A stretch of 64,000 bases of DNA from NCBI RefSeq assembly GCF_047275745.1, contig NZ_JBKQWU010000011.1, positions 38,609 to 102,608 of the forward strand. The letters are read 5' to 3'. Below the pieces are notes generated by a model. That model did not search any database, had not been told where the DNA came from, and was given only the letters and a program-made list of their open reading frames with translations. The stretch is from Amaricoccus sp047275745 (GTDB lineage: Bacteria; Pseudomonadota; Alphaproteobacteria; Rhodobacterales; Rhodobacteraceae). The translations under genes were made by a program, and so were the position numbers. Of this stretch, positions 1 through 7,537 are shown piece by piece. The stretch's first letter is position 1; every line of letters starts with the position of its first letter.

Positions 1-2
1 TC

Positions 3-293
3 CTCGACCGCGAGAAGCTCGGCTTCGGCGTCGTGGTCTTTCTCGGCGTGAAGCTCGCGGCGAAGGGCCGGCTCGACCTCGACGCCTTCGAACGCGCGGT
101 CCAGGCGATCCCGGAGGTGCAGCTGGTCCAGCAGGTGATCGGCGTCTACGACTACCGGCTGCGCGTCGTGGCGCGCGACCTGAGCGATTTCGAGCGCATC
201 CTGCGACGCCGGATCATGACCCTGCCGGGCGTGGGACAGGTCGAATCGAACGTGATGCTGCGCGAGGAGAAGAACGCGCCGCCCCCCATCTGA
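3..293 (+). CDS. Lrp/AsnC-family regulator, C-terminal fragment (5' end outside window)
   Basis: The first 97 visible codons encode the effector-binding half (RAM/AsnC ligand domain) of an Lrp/AsnC transcription regulator. The frame is open from the window edge, and the helix-turn-helix half lies upstream and is not visible. The pattern of a beta strand (VVVFLGVKL), a helix (DAFERAVQAIPEV), a strand pair (VIGVYDYRLRVVARD) and a closing 'LPGVGQVESNV' strand is typical of this fold. The effector amino acid cannot be told. The gene converges on the flavin hydroxylase, with 43 bp between the stop codons. A second, complete Lrp-type gene lies at 28019. Confidence 0.85.
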   Translation, partial: LDREKLGFGVVVFLGVKLAAKGRLDLDAFERAVQAIPEVQLVQQVIGVYDYRLRVVARDLSDFERILRRRIMTLPGVGQVESNVMLREEKNAPPPI

Positions 294-336
294 GTCCCGC
301 CGATCTGATCATTTCGCACGACCGCGAAGCGAGGCC

Positions 337-1542
337 CTACTCGGCGCCGAGCCCTAGGCGCATCGCCGCGCGGCGCAGTGGCGTCGTTCCGCTCAATACG
401 CCGAGCCCGAGCCCACGCAGCCCTCGCAGCGGCCCGGCACCGGTCATCGCGGCGCGGTTCAGCGCGTCGACGCCGAGAATGCGCGCCAATACCTTGGCGT
501 GGCGGGCGCGGTGATAGCGGGCCAGCACCTCGGGCGCCCCGATGTCGCGGCCCGCCGCCCGCGCTTCGACCAGCAGATCCGCGAGCGCTCCGATGTCGCG
601 GAGGCTCATGTTGAGCCCCTGCGCGCCGATCGGGGGCACGACATGGGCGGCCTCGGCGATCAGCGCCATCCGGGGCGCGTCGAGCCGGTCGGCGATCTGC
701 GCCACGATCGGCCAGACCGCGCGCCGGCCTTCGAGCGTCAGGCGACCGAGGACGCCCGCCGACCGCGCATTGGCCGCCGCCTCGAACTCCGCCTCCGGCA
801 TCGCCGCGAGGTGGAGCGCGCGGGGCCCGCGTTCCATCCAGACGACGGCGGAGCGGTGCGCCCCCTCCCGGCCGGGCAGAGGGACCAGCGTGAAGGGGCC
901 GCCGCTGAGGTGAACCTCGGTCGAGACGCCCTCGTGCGGCCTTTCGTGCCGGACGACGAAGACGAGCCCCTTCTGACCGTAGCCCCAGCGGCGCGCGCCG
1001 ATCCCCGCCGCTTCGCGGAGGCCGCTGTCCCGGCCATCGGCGGCGATCACGAGACGCGCCGAAACCCCGGTCCCGTCGCCGAAACGTGCCACCGCGCGAT
1101 CGCCGCGCGGGACGATGCCGGTGATCCGCGCCGGCGCACGGAGCCGCGCGCCTCGCATGCCTCCGATATGCGCGACCATTTCGCGCCGGATGAGCCAGTT
1201 CGGGAGGTTGTAGCCGAAGGCATCGGACCCGATCTCCGCCGCGTCGAAATCGGCGACGCGGCGCGGCGCGCCATCCTCGCCCGCGTCGACGATCCGCATG
1301 ACGCGCAGAGGTGCCGCCTCGGCTTCGAGCCGGTCCCACAGCCCGCAGTCGCGCAGGAGCGCGACGGAGGGGCCGAGGAAGGCCGTGGAGCGAAGATCCG
1401 CCCCCGCCGCCTCGGCCGATGTGACCGGCGGCGCGGGATCGGCGCAGAGAACCGAGAAGCCGCGCGACGCGAGGATCGCCGTGGCGCTCAGCCCGGCGAC
1501 GCCGCCGCCGGCGATGAGAATATCCGTGTCGATCGCGTCCAT
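337..1542 (-). CDS. UbiH/UbiF/COQ6-family FAD-dependent hydroxylase (probable ubiquinone biosynthesis)
   Basis: This is a 401-residue flavoprotein monooxygenase of the UbiH/VisC/COQ6 family, the usual length. The dinucleotide-binding motif GGGVAG is at residues 12-17. The second FAD/ribityl motif near residue 296 reads AEAAHVVPPIGAQGLN, where most of the family has GDAAH; I believe the Glu variant is common in Rhodobacterales, but that is from memory. Such enzymes hydroxylate the aromatic ring of ubiquinone precursors at the inner membrane face. Which ring position is modified cannot be told from sequence. The gene stands alone, convergent with the Lrp fragment and divergent from secG (194 bp between starts). 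Confidence 0.85.
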   Translation of the reverse strand: MDAIDTDILIAGGGVAGLSATAILASRGFSVLCADPAPPVTSAEAAGADLRSTAFLGPSVALLRDCGLWDRLEAEAAPLRVMRIVDAGEDGAPRRVADFDAAEIGSDAFGYNLPNWLIRREMVAHIGGMRGARLRAPARITGIVPRGDRAVARFGDGTGVSARLVIAADGRDSGLREAAGIGARRWGYGQKGLVFVVRHERPHEGVSTEVHLSGGPFTLVPLPGREGAHRSAVVWMERGPRALHLAAMPEAEFEAAANARSAGVLGRLTLEGRRAVWPIVAQIADRLDAPRMALIAEAAHVVPPIGAQGLNMSLRDIGALADLLVEARAAGRDIGAPEVLARYHRARHAKVLARILGVDALNRAAMTGAGPLRGLRGLGLGVLSGTTPLRRAAMRLGLGAE

Positions 1543-1736
1543 CCCCGCGCTCCCCGCCCGTTCGCGCGCACCCTAGGCCCCGTCGCGCCGGACGCCAAGG
1601 CCATCCGTCCGCGAGCCCGGATGCGCGCGCCGACCTGCGCCGGGCGTTCAATTCACATTCGACATTCCCCCGGCGCTCCGCTAGAAGCGCGCGCTTATGG
1701 AGAGGGTCCCGGACCCGGAGCTCGAAGGCCCGCGCG

Positions 1737-2408
1737 ATGCAGAACATCATCCTGACCGTCCACCTCATTCTCGCGATCGCCCTGATCGTCGTGGTGCTGC
1801 TGCAACGTTCCGAAGGCGGCGGCCTCGGGATCGGCGGCGGCGGGGGCGGCGGACTGATGACCGGCCGGGGCGCCGCGACCGCGCTCTCCAAGCTCACCTG
1901 GCTCATCGGGGCGGCCTTCGTGGTGACGAGCATCACGCTCACCATCCTCTCCGCCCGCGAGGGTGGCTCGGGCTCGGTGCTCGACCGTCTCGGCGTGGAC
2001 GGCCCGCCGGCCTCGGAGGAACCGGCGGTTCCCGCCCCGGCGCCGAGCATGCCCGCGCCGGATATCGCGCCGCCGCCCGCGCCGGCGGAGTCGTCGGCCC
2101 CCGGCGAGACCGCGCCGTCGCCCACCCCCGAGGCGCCCGCGCCCGCCACGCCGCCGGCGCCCGCTTCCCCGCCCGCGTCGTCCGCGCCAGCGGCTCCGGC
2201 GCCGTCCACCTCGGCACCGTCCACCCCTGAACCGTCGACTCCGGCGCCGTCCTCTCCGGAATCGCCAACTTCGGCACCCGACGCCGCGGCGCCCTCCGCT
2301 CCGGAACCCGCCGCTCCGGAATCCGCGGTCCCGGCGCCTTCGGTTCCGGCGCCCGACGCCGCGCCGGCGCCGGCTGGCGAAGACACGGCACCTCCGCCGT
2401 CGCAGTAA
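1737..2408 (+). CDS. secG: SecG, preprotein translocase subunit with long low-complexity tail
   Basis: SecG is the small third subunit of the SecYEG channel in the inner membrane. Residues 3-22 and about 55-73 are the two expected transmembrane segments. Between them lies the conserved LLQRSEGGGL stretch followed by a glycine run. Ordinary SecG ends near residue 80-110; this one is 223 residues because residues ~80-223 are a Pro/Ala/Ser/Glu tail of loosely repeated PS/PA units. The tail should be exported or cytoplasmic depending on topology, and it has no recognisable domain. pyrG follows 172 bp downstream, a neighbourhood common in Rhodobacterales. Confidence 0.93.
   Translation: MQNIILTVHLILAIALIVVVLLQRSEGGGLGIGGGGGGGLMTGRGAATALSKLTWLIGAAFVVTSITLTILSAREGGSGSVLDRLGVDGPPASEEPAVPAPAPSMPAPDIAPPPAPAESSAPGETAPSPTPEAPAPATPPAPASPPASSAPAAPAPSTSAPSTPEPSTPAPSSPESPTSAPDAAAPSAPEPAAPESAVPAPSVPAPDAAPAPAGEDTAPPPSQ
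1974..2405 (+). repeat. Low-complexity Pro/Ala/Ser-coding tract in secG
   Basis: About 430 bp encode degenerate tri- to penta-residue units such as APSTP, PEPSTP and APSAPEP. At DNA level the words 'ccgtccac', 'ctccggaa' and 'cggcgcc' recur irregularly. It reads as slipped-strand expansion of a linker, not as an ordered tandem repeat. Length is likely to vary between strains. Confidence 0.75.
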
Positions 2409-2580
2409 CGGCCGGGGGTTTTCGGAGACCCCGCGACAGCGGGTCTCACTCCACGAACACAGGAACCGGCGCCGGGCCCCTTGTGGGGACGGCGGGGTTC
2501 CACTATGGATGAGGTCCCGTGAGGCGCGGCTTCATCCTCCACCGAGACGACTGAAGCGAAGACACGGGAACTGCATCTCC

Positions 2581-4227
2581 ATGGCGCGATACGTATTCAT
2601 CACCGGCGGTGTGGTCTCCTCGCTTGGCAAGGGCCTCGCATCCGCCGCGCTCGGCGCGCTTCTGCAGGCGCGCGGCTATTCCGTTCGCCTGCGCAAGCTC
2701 GACCCCTATCTCAACGTCGATCCGGGCACGATGTCGCCCTTCGAACATGGCGAGGTCTTCGTGACCGACGATGGCGCGGAGACCGACCTCGACCTCGGCC
2801 ACTACGAACGCTTCACCGGCGTCGCCGCGCGCAGGACCGATTCCGTCTCCTCCGGCCGGATCTACTCCAACGTGCTGGAGAAGGAGCGCCGGGGCGACTA
2901 CCTCGGCAAGACGATCCAGGTGATTCCGCACGTCACGAACGAAATCAAGGACTTCCTTCGCATCGGTGAGGAAGAGGTCGATTTCATGCTCTGCGAGATC
3001 GGCGGAACGGTCGGCGATATCGAGGGCCTGCCCTTCTTCGAGGCGATCCGCCAGTTCGGCCAGGAGCGCCCGCGCGGTCAGTGCATCTACATGCATCTGA
3101 CGCTGCTCCCCTATATCGCGGCCTCGGGAGAGCTCAAGACCAAGCCGACGCAGCATTCGGTCAAGGAGCTTCGCGCCATCGGCATCGCCCCCGACGTGCT
3201 CGTCTGCCGCTCCGAAGGGCCGATCCCGAAGAAGGAGCGTGAGAAGCTCGCGCTCTTCTGCAACGTGCGGCCCGACGCCGTGATCGCGGCGCAGGACCTG
3301 AAGTCGATCTACGAGGCGCCGCTCGCCTATCACCGCGAAGGACTCGACCAGGCGGTGCTCGACGCCTTCGGCATCGCGCCGGCGCCCCGGCCCAACCTCT
3401 CGAAATGGGAAGATGTGGTCGATCGCATCCACAATCCCGAGGGCGAGGTGAAGGTCGCCATCGTCGGCAAGTACACCCAGCTCGGCGATGCCTACAAATC
3501 CATCGCCGAGGCGCTCACGCACGGCGGGATCGCGAACCGGGTGAAGGTCCATACCCAATGGCTCGATTCCGAGCTGTTCGAGAAGGACGAGGAGATCCCG
3601 CCGCTGCTCGAGGATTTCCACGCCATCCTCGTTCCCGGCGGCTTCGGCGTGCGCGGCACCGAGGGGATGATCCACGCCGCCCGTTTCGCCCGCGAGCGCG
3701 AGGTACCCTATCTCGGCATCTGCCTCGGCATGCAGATGGCGGTGATCGAGGCCTCGCGCGACCTGCTCGGGGTTCAGAACGCTGGTTCCGAGGAATTCGA
3801 TCACGAGGCGGGCCAGCGCCGGTTCACGCCCGTCATCTACCACCTCAAGGAATGGGTCGAGGGCAACCGGACGATCCAGCGCGAGGTGACCGACGACAAG
3901 GGCGGGACCATGCGGCTCGGCGCCTATGACGCGGTGCTCGCGGATGGAAGCCAGGTGGCCGGGATCTACGGCGCGACCGGAATCTCCGAGCGGCACCGCC
4001 ACCGCTACGAGGTCGATATCACGTACCGCGAGAAGCTGGAGGATGCCGGGCTGCGCTTCTCCGGCGTCTCGCCCGATGGCCGGCTGCCCGAGATCGTCGA
4101 GATCCCGGGGCATCCGTGGTATATCGGCACGCAGTTCCACCCGGAGTTGAAGTCGAAACCCTTCGATCCGCACCCGCTCTTCGCCGATTTCATCCGCGCG
4201 GCCGTCGACCAGTCGCGCCTGGTGTGA
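2581..4227 (+). CDS. pyrG: CTP synthase
   Basis: This 548-residue enzyme makes CTP from UTP, ATP and glutamine. The amidoligase domain begins with MARYVFITGGVVSSLGKG (P-loop) and holds the invariant LDPYLNVDPGTMSPFEHGEV region. The C-terminal class I glutamine amidotransferase domain carries the nucleophile Cys381 in GICLGMQ and the His520/Glu522 pair in QFHPE, so both activities look intact. The frame extends far upstream without a stop through secG tail sequence, but homology fixes the start at 2581. Only a weak ribosome-binding site (cgggaactg) precedes it. Confidence 0.98.
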   Translation: MARYVFITGGVVSSLGKGLASAALGALLQARGYSVRLRKLDPYLNVDPGTMSPFEHGEVFVTDDGAETDLDLGHYERFTGVAARRTDSVSSGRIYSNVLEKERRGDYLGKTIQVIPHVTNEIKDFLRIGEEEVDFMLCEIGGTVGDIEGLPFFEAIRQFGQERPRGQCIYMHLTLLPYIAASGELKTKPTQHSVKELRAIGIAPDVLVCRSEGPIPKKEREKLALFCNVRPDAVIAAQDLKSIYEAPLAYHREGLDQAVLDAFGIAPAPRPNLSKWEDVVDRIHNPEGEVKVAIVGKYTQLGDAYKSIAEALTHGGIANRVKVHTQWLDSELFEKDEEIPPLLEDFHAILVPGGFGVRGTEGMIHAARFAREREVPYLGICLGMQMAVIEASRDLLGVQNAGSEEFDHEAGQRRFTPVIYHLKEWVEGNRTIQREVTDDKGGTMRLGAYDAVLADGSQVAGIYGATGISERHRHRYEVDITYREKLEDAGLRFSGVSPDGRLPEIVEIPGHPWYIGTQFHPELKSKPFDPHPLFADFIRAAVDQSRLV

Positions 4228-4351
4228 CGCGTCGCCTCGGACGCGAGCCTCCGGGGGTCAGGGCCCGTCTCGCGGTTCACGGCGACTTTTCTTGTCTTCG
4301 CCGCGCTTCGGCGTTCTGCTCGGGCGGAGCCTTTCCCGAGACGAGACGCCG

Positions 4352-4789
4352 ATGTTCGCAGACCTGCTCCGCCGCCTGAACGCCACCGCCGATGCGCGCC
4401 GGCTCGGCCCCGAGGACGCCCGCGTCGCGATGGCGGCGCTGATGGTCCGCGTGGCGCGCAGCGACGAGCGGTATTCCGACCCCGAGCGCGCCCGGATCGA
4501 CGCGCTTCTCGCCGACCACTACCGCCTGCCGCCTGAGCAAGCCGCGTCGCTGCGCCGCGAGGCGGAACGCGCCGAGTCGATGGCGCATGACACCGTGCAG
4601 TTCACCCGGGTGGTGAAGGAGGACGTGCCCTACGAGGAACGTGTCTGGGTCGTGGAAACCCTCTGGCGCGTGGCGATCGCGGATGGGATCGACGCGGACG
4701 AACGCGGGTTCCTCAGGCTCGTCGCCAATCTGCTCGGCGTCTCGGACCAGGAGAGCGCGCTCGCGCGGCAGAGGGCGGAACGGGGCTGA
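4352..4789 (+). CDS. TerB-like (tellurite-resistance superfamily) helical protein
   Basis: A 145-residue all-helical acidic protein that resembles the TerB/DjlA-N superfamily: two similar helical halves, each with an acidic loop of type D-x-R-Y-S-D-x-E (about residue 40) and DGIDADERGFLRLVANLLGV (about residue 112). Such acidic loops bind metal in TerB homologues. Stand-alone members of this type are common in alphaproteobacteria and are not evidence of tellurite resistance. I chose the ATG at 4352; an ATG 20 codons upstream lacks conservation-like sequence. The gene follows pyrG by 124 bp and converges with the MarR gene. Confidence 0.75.
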   Translation: MFADLLRRLNATADARRLGPEDARVAMAALMVRVARSDERYSDPERARIDALLADHYRLPPEQAASLRREAERAESMAHDTVQFTRVVKEDVPYEERVWVVETLWRVAIADGIDADERGFLRLVANLLGVSDQESALARQRAERG

Positions 4790-4837
4790 TCGGGGCCGGG
4801 GCGCGGTCAGCGATCACCGTTACCGACTGACGGGTCG

Positions 4838-5383
4838 TCAGGCTGGCGCGTGCTCGTGGCAAAGCTGCTCCGCTTCCTCGCGCGTCAGTTCGATCCTGAG
4901 CAGGCGGCAATACCGGCGGCCATTCGGCTGAGGATCGTGATGCCGGCAGTCACGGCAGATCCCGAACATCCTCGTCCCCGTCCGCTCGACGCGATGGACG
5001 AGCCAGTGTGACAGCAGGCGCTCCAGGCTTGCCAGATCGGCATCCGGCAAGGCGGTGAGCGCGGACTGCTCGACATTGCTCATCCGCAGTGCCTCGCGTC
5101 CCGCCTCGGTCACCTGATAGCGGATCGATCGCCTGTCGTCGGGCAAGCGTTCCTCGGTGACATATCCCTTCGCTTCCAGCGATTTCAGCGTCTGCGACAT
5201 GGTCCCCCGGGTGGTGCCGAGATACTCGGCGACATGCGAGGGCGACCGCGAGAACCGGTTCGCATTGGCCAGATAGTCGAGCGCGATCACCTGCGCCGCG
5301 TTCAGCCGCGGCGAACGCATGAGCGCGGCGTCGAGCCGTGCGTGACGGTTGATGAGCAGGCGTATCCGGTCGGCGCGGTCCAT
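4838..5383 (-). CDS. MarR-family regulator with Cys/His-rich C-terminal tail
   Basis: A 181-residue winged-helix regulator. Residues ~1-125 form the MarR fold: dimerisation helix, recognition helix around TTRGTMSQTLKSLEAKGYV, and a wing with the family Asp-Arg pair in PDDRRSIRYQVTE. After the fold a short tail carries Cys143, Cys146, His148, His149, Cys159, Cys175, His176 and His178, in the order CxxC, C, CHEH. This could bind zinc or an iron-sulphur cluster, or act as a thiol switch; none of these is shown. The ATG at 5383 has AAGGGGG directly against it, too close for a normal ribosome-binding site, and the predicted -10 box ends only 6 bases upstream, so the mRNA may be leaderless. It is divergent from the secreted protein at 5472 and probably represses it and itself. 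Confidence 0.88.
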   Translation of the reverse strand: MDRADRIRLLINRHARLDAALMRSPRLNAAQVIALDYLANANRFSRSPSHVAEYLGTTRGTMSQTLKSLEAKGYVTEERLPDDRRSIRYQVTEAGREALRMSNVEQSALTALPDADLASLERLLSHWLVHRVERTGTRMFGICRDCRHHDPQPNGRRYCRLLRIELTREEAEQLCHEHAPA

Positions 5384-5389
5384 CCCCCT

Positions 5390-5441
5390 TATGTATTCGA
5401 CTCGAAACCATCTTGCAATAATAGCGACTCGCTACTATTCT
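5390..5441. promoter_or_regulatory. Bidirectional promoter with shared -35 and two MarR-type operators
   Basis: The self-complementary hexamer TTGCAA (5413-5418) can serve as the -35 box in both directions. Rightward, 17 bases separate it from TATTCT (5436-5441). Leftward, 17 bases separate it from TACATA (read on the minus strand, 5395-5390). Each spacer contains a palindrome: TTCGACTCGAA (5396-5406) on the left and TAGCGACTCGCTA (5422-5434) on the right. The right one extends to a 23-base imperfect palindrome (5417-5439), and both share the core CGACTCG. A repressor bound there would block both promoters. The geometry is seen directly; that the adjacent MarR protein binds here is inference. 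Confidence 0.7.
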
Positions 5442-5471
5442 GGCGACGCGGCCGCGACAATGGAGGATCGG

Positions 5472-6224
5472 ATGATGATCAGGATCACTTTCACGCTCGC
5501 CGCGCTCGCCCTGAGCGCCGGCGCCACGCTGGCCGATGGCAATCACGCGGTGGATGAGGACGGCGCGGTGAAATCGCCCGCCGACGGGGCGATCACCGCC
5601 TCGTTCGACATTCTGGCCGCGCATGCCCACCGCGACGGCCGGCTCGTCACGTTTCACATGACCACCAACGGCGTCGCGGGCGCCGACATCCCCGAAGCGG
5701 TGGGCGAGACCGGCGGCGCGCCGGTCCTTTCCTATGTCTGGCCGACATCGCTCGACCCGTCCTCGGTCGGCTTCGAGGGCGGGACCGGCATCCTCGCCCT
5801 CGCCGCCACCAGCCATCCCGATTTCGACGACACGCCCTGGTTCGACGAGGACGCGGACGGCGATCCCGCCAATGACGGCACGAAGTGGCACAGCCATTGG
5901 GTGGTGCTCACGCCCACGGAGGGCTGCGGCGACGGCGCGCTTGGCGTGCGCGACATACCGGAGGGCGAGACGCCGGCCATGCCGGCGACCTGGCCGGGCC
6001 TCCCGATCTTTCTCGACAGCCCCGGCTACACGCCGCGATTCGACGGCCCGGAGATCGCGGTGACGGTTCCCTTCGCCTCCACCGTCGAGACCTCCGGCAC
6101 CTCCTACGACGGCGTGACCTCGGCGCTGCGGGTCAACGCCAATATCCATGCGCCGCTGCTCTGCGTCACCGATGTCTTCGACGTCGCATCCGGCGACCTC
6201 AGCCTGCCGGGCCGGATCGAGTAG
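5472..6224 (+). CDS. Secreted protein of unknown function, partner of the MarR gene
   Basis: A 250-residue protein with a clear Sec signal peptide (hydrophobic core to about residue 19, likely cleavage after LA at ~21) and an acidic mature part (DEDGAV, DFDDTPWFDEDADGDPANDG). Only two cysteines are visible in the mature chain (EGCGDG and LLCVTD), so a periplasmic disulphide is possible. A tract with WHSHWVVL and the ending VFDVASGDLSLPG look conserved-type. I do not recognise an enzyme family. ATG 5472 (or 5475) follows GGAGGATCG, a good ribosome-binding site. It is divergent from the MarR regulator and shares its promoter region, so induction by a MarR ligand is likely. Confidence 0.8.
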   Translation: MMIRITFTLAALALSAGATLADGNHAVDEDGAVKSPADGAITASFDILAAHAHRDGRLVTFHMTTNGVAGADIPEAVGETGGAPVLSYVWPTSLDPSSVGFEGGTGILALAATSHPDFDDTPWFDEDADGDPANDGTKWHSHWVVLTPTEGCGDGALGVRDIPEGETPAMPATWPGLPIFLDSPGYTPRFDGPEIAVTVPFASTVETSGTSYDGVTSALRVNANIHAPLLCVTDVFDVASGDLSLPGRIE

Positions 6225-6273
6225 CGGGATCGGCAACGCGAGGGCGGTGGACCGCCCCCGCGCGCGGCCCGCG

Positions 6274-7242
6274 TCAGAAATCCAGGCTGATGCGGCGCGA
6301 GATGTCGAAGCGGACCATGTACTGGTCGCTGGCGCCATTGGTGACGATCGGCGAATCCGCCGCGGAGTTCATGAGCCGGGTCCAGCGCGCCGCGCCCTCG
6401 ATGCCCCAGCGTTCGTTGAAGAGATAGCGCGCGCCAAGCTCCATGCCGGCGCCGTAGATCCCCGGTTCCGGCTGGAACTCGGCGAGGCCGGAGGCCTGCG
6501 ACTCGTCGGGCTCGATCCCGAAATAGGTGTCCATGAATTTCTGCGATCCGAAGGAGACGCGCGGTCCGAGCGTCAGCGTCAGGCCCTCGTAGGGATAGCT
6601 GATCGCATCCGCGCCCACGTCGCTGACCCAGGCATCATGACCGATCGCCCCGTAGCGCACATCGGCGAAGGCGCGGTAGTTGCGCCGTTCGTAACCGAGG
6701 CCGACCCCGAGTTCGAGGGCGAAGGGCACGTCGTCGAGCCCGCGGATCTCGTCGTAGCCGTCCGAGTTCCGTCGCCGGATGTAGCGCGCGGAGAGTCTGG
6801 GGCCGAAGCCGCGCAGGAAGCCGACCGTGGAGTTCGAGCCGAGCGAGAGCCCGCCCGGAAGTTCGAGATGGTCGATGCGAAGGCCGACGTCGGGGCCGGT
6901 GCGGATCGTGCTCGAGCCGAAATAGGCGGGAGAGAACCGCACGCCGCCGCGCAGCGTCATCACCATATCCGGGGTCTCCGCGTCGAAGACGCCATTGCCG
7001 TAGATGAAGGCCGGCAGGACACCGGGCCGCGCCGCCGCGATCGGCTCCGTCACCGCTTCGAGCGGCCCACCGAGTTGCGGGCTCGCGGCGGCGGAGGGGA
7101 TCTCGCGGATGCCCTGCTGGAGTGTCCCGACGACGGGGGCGGCGGGCTCCTGCGCGGAGACGGTGGAGGCGAGGAGCGCGCAGGCGGCCAGAATCGATGC
7201 CCGAGTTGAGGCGCGCGTCCGGCAACGCCTCGGACCTCGCAT
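6274..7242 (-). CDS. MipA/OmpV-like outer-membrane beta-barrel protein
   Basis: A 322-residue protein with an Arg-rich N-terminus, a hydrophobic segment and a signal cleavage site at STVSA-QEP (about residue 32). The rest alternates short amphipathic strands with Tyr/Arg-Gly turns and ends in RRISLDF, with the terminal Phe typical of proteins inserted by the BAM complex. Phrases such as RGGVRFSPAYFGSS and ELGVGLGYERRNYRAFADVRYG match MipA/OmpV scaffold barrels. I took the ATG at 7242 because GGGGGG lies just upstream and the signal peptide then has normal length; ATG 7281 is the alternative. It converges with the secreted protein at 5472. Confidence 0.78.
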   Translation of the reverse strand: MRGPRRCRTRASTRASILAACALLASTVSAQEPAAPVVGTLQQGIREIPSAAASPQLGGPLEAVTEPIAAARPGVLPAFIYGNGVFDAETPDMVMTLRGGVRFSPAYFGSSTIRTGPDVGLRIDHLELPGGLSLGSNSTVGFLRGFGPRLSARYIRRRNSDGYDEIRGLDDVPFALELGVGLGYERRNYRAFADVRYGAIGHDAWVSDVGADAISYPYEGLTLTLGPRVSFGSQKFMDTYFGIEPDESQASGLAEFQPEPGIYGAGMELGARYLFNERWGIEGAARWTRLMNSAADSPIVTNGASDQYMVRFDISRRISLDF

Positions 7243-7537
7243 CAAGCCCCCCAACAGACCTCGGCTCGACTGGCTTCTCATCCTCGTCGTCTCGGCGGGA
7301 AAAGTCCGAAGCCGCATCCCGTCGCGTCCCCCCCAGGTCAGTCCATGCACGTTCGCCGGCCCCGGCGCTCCGCCTCCACCGCGCGGCGGAATCCGGCGCG
7401 AATCGGCGAAGGTCGTTTGACAACGTATGGTTGCCGTGCCGTGTTCACGCAAGCGTCCTGCCACGAAGCAACGAAAAAACATGGACCATCTCCAACGGGA
7501 CCCGACTCGTCCCGCCTCTCGCCCGGTCCGGGGAGGC

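Noticed and set aside
4352..4789. TerB-like gene as part of a tellurite-resistance or phage-defence (Ter) operon.
   Set aside because: No terC, terD or terZ-type genes adjoin it; lone TerB-like genes are ordinary in this group.
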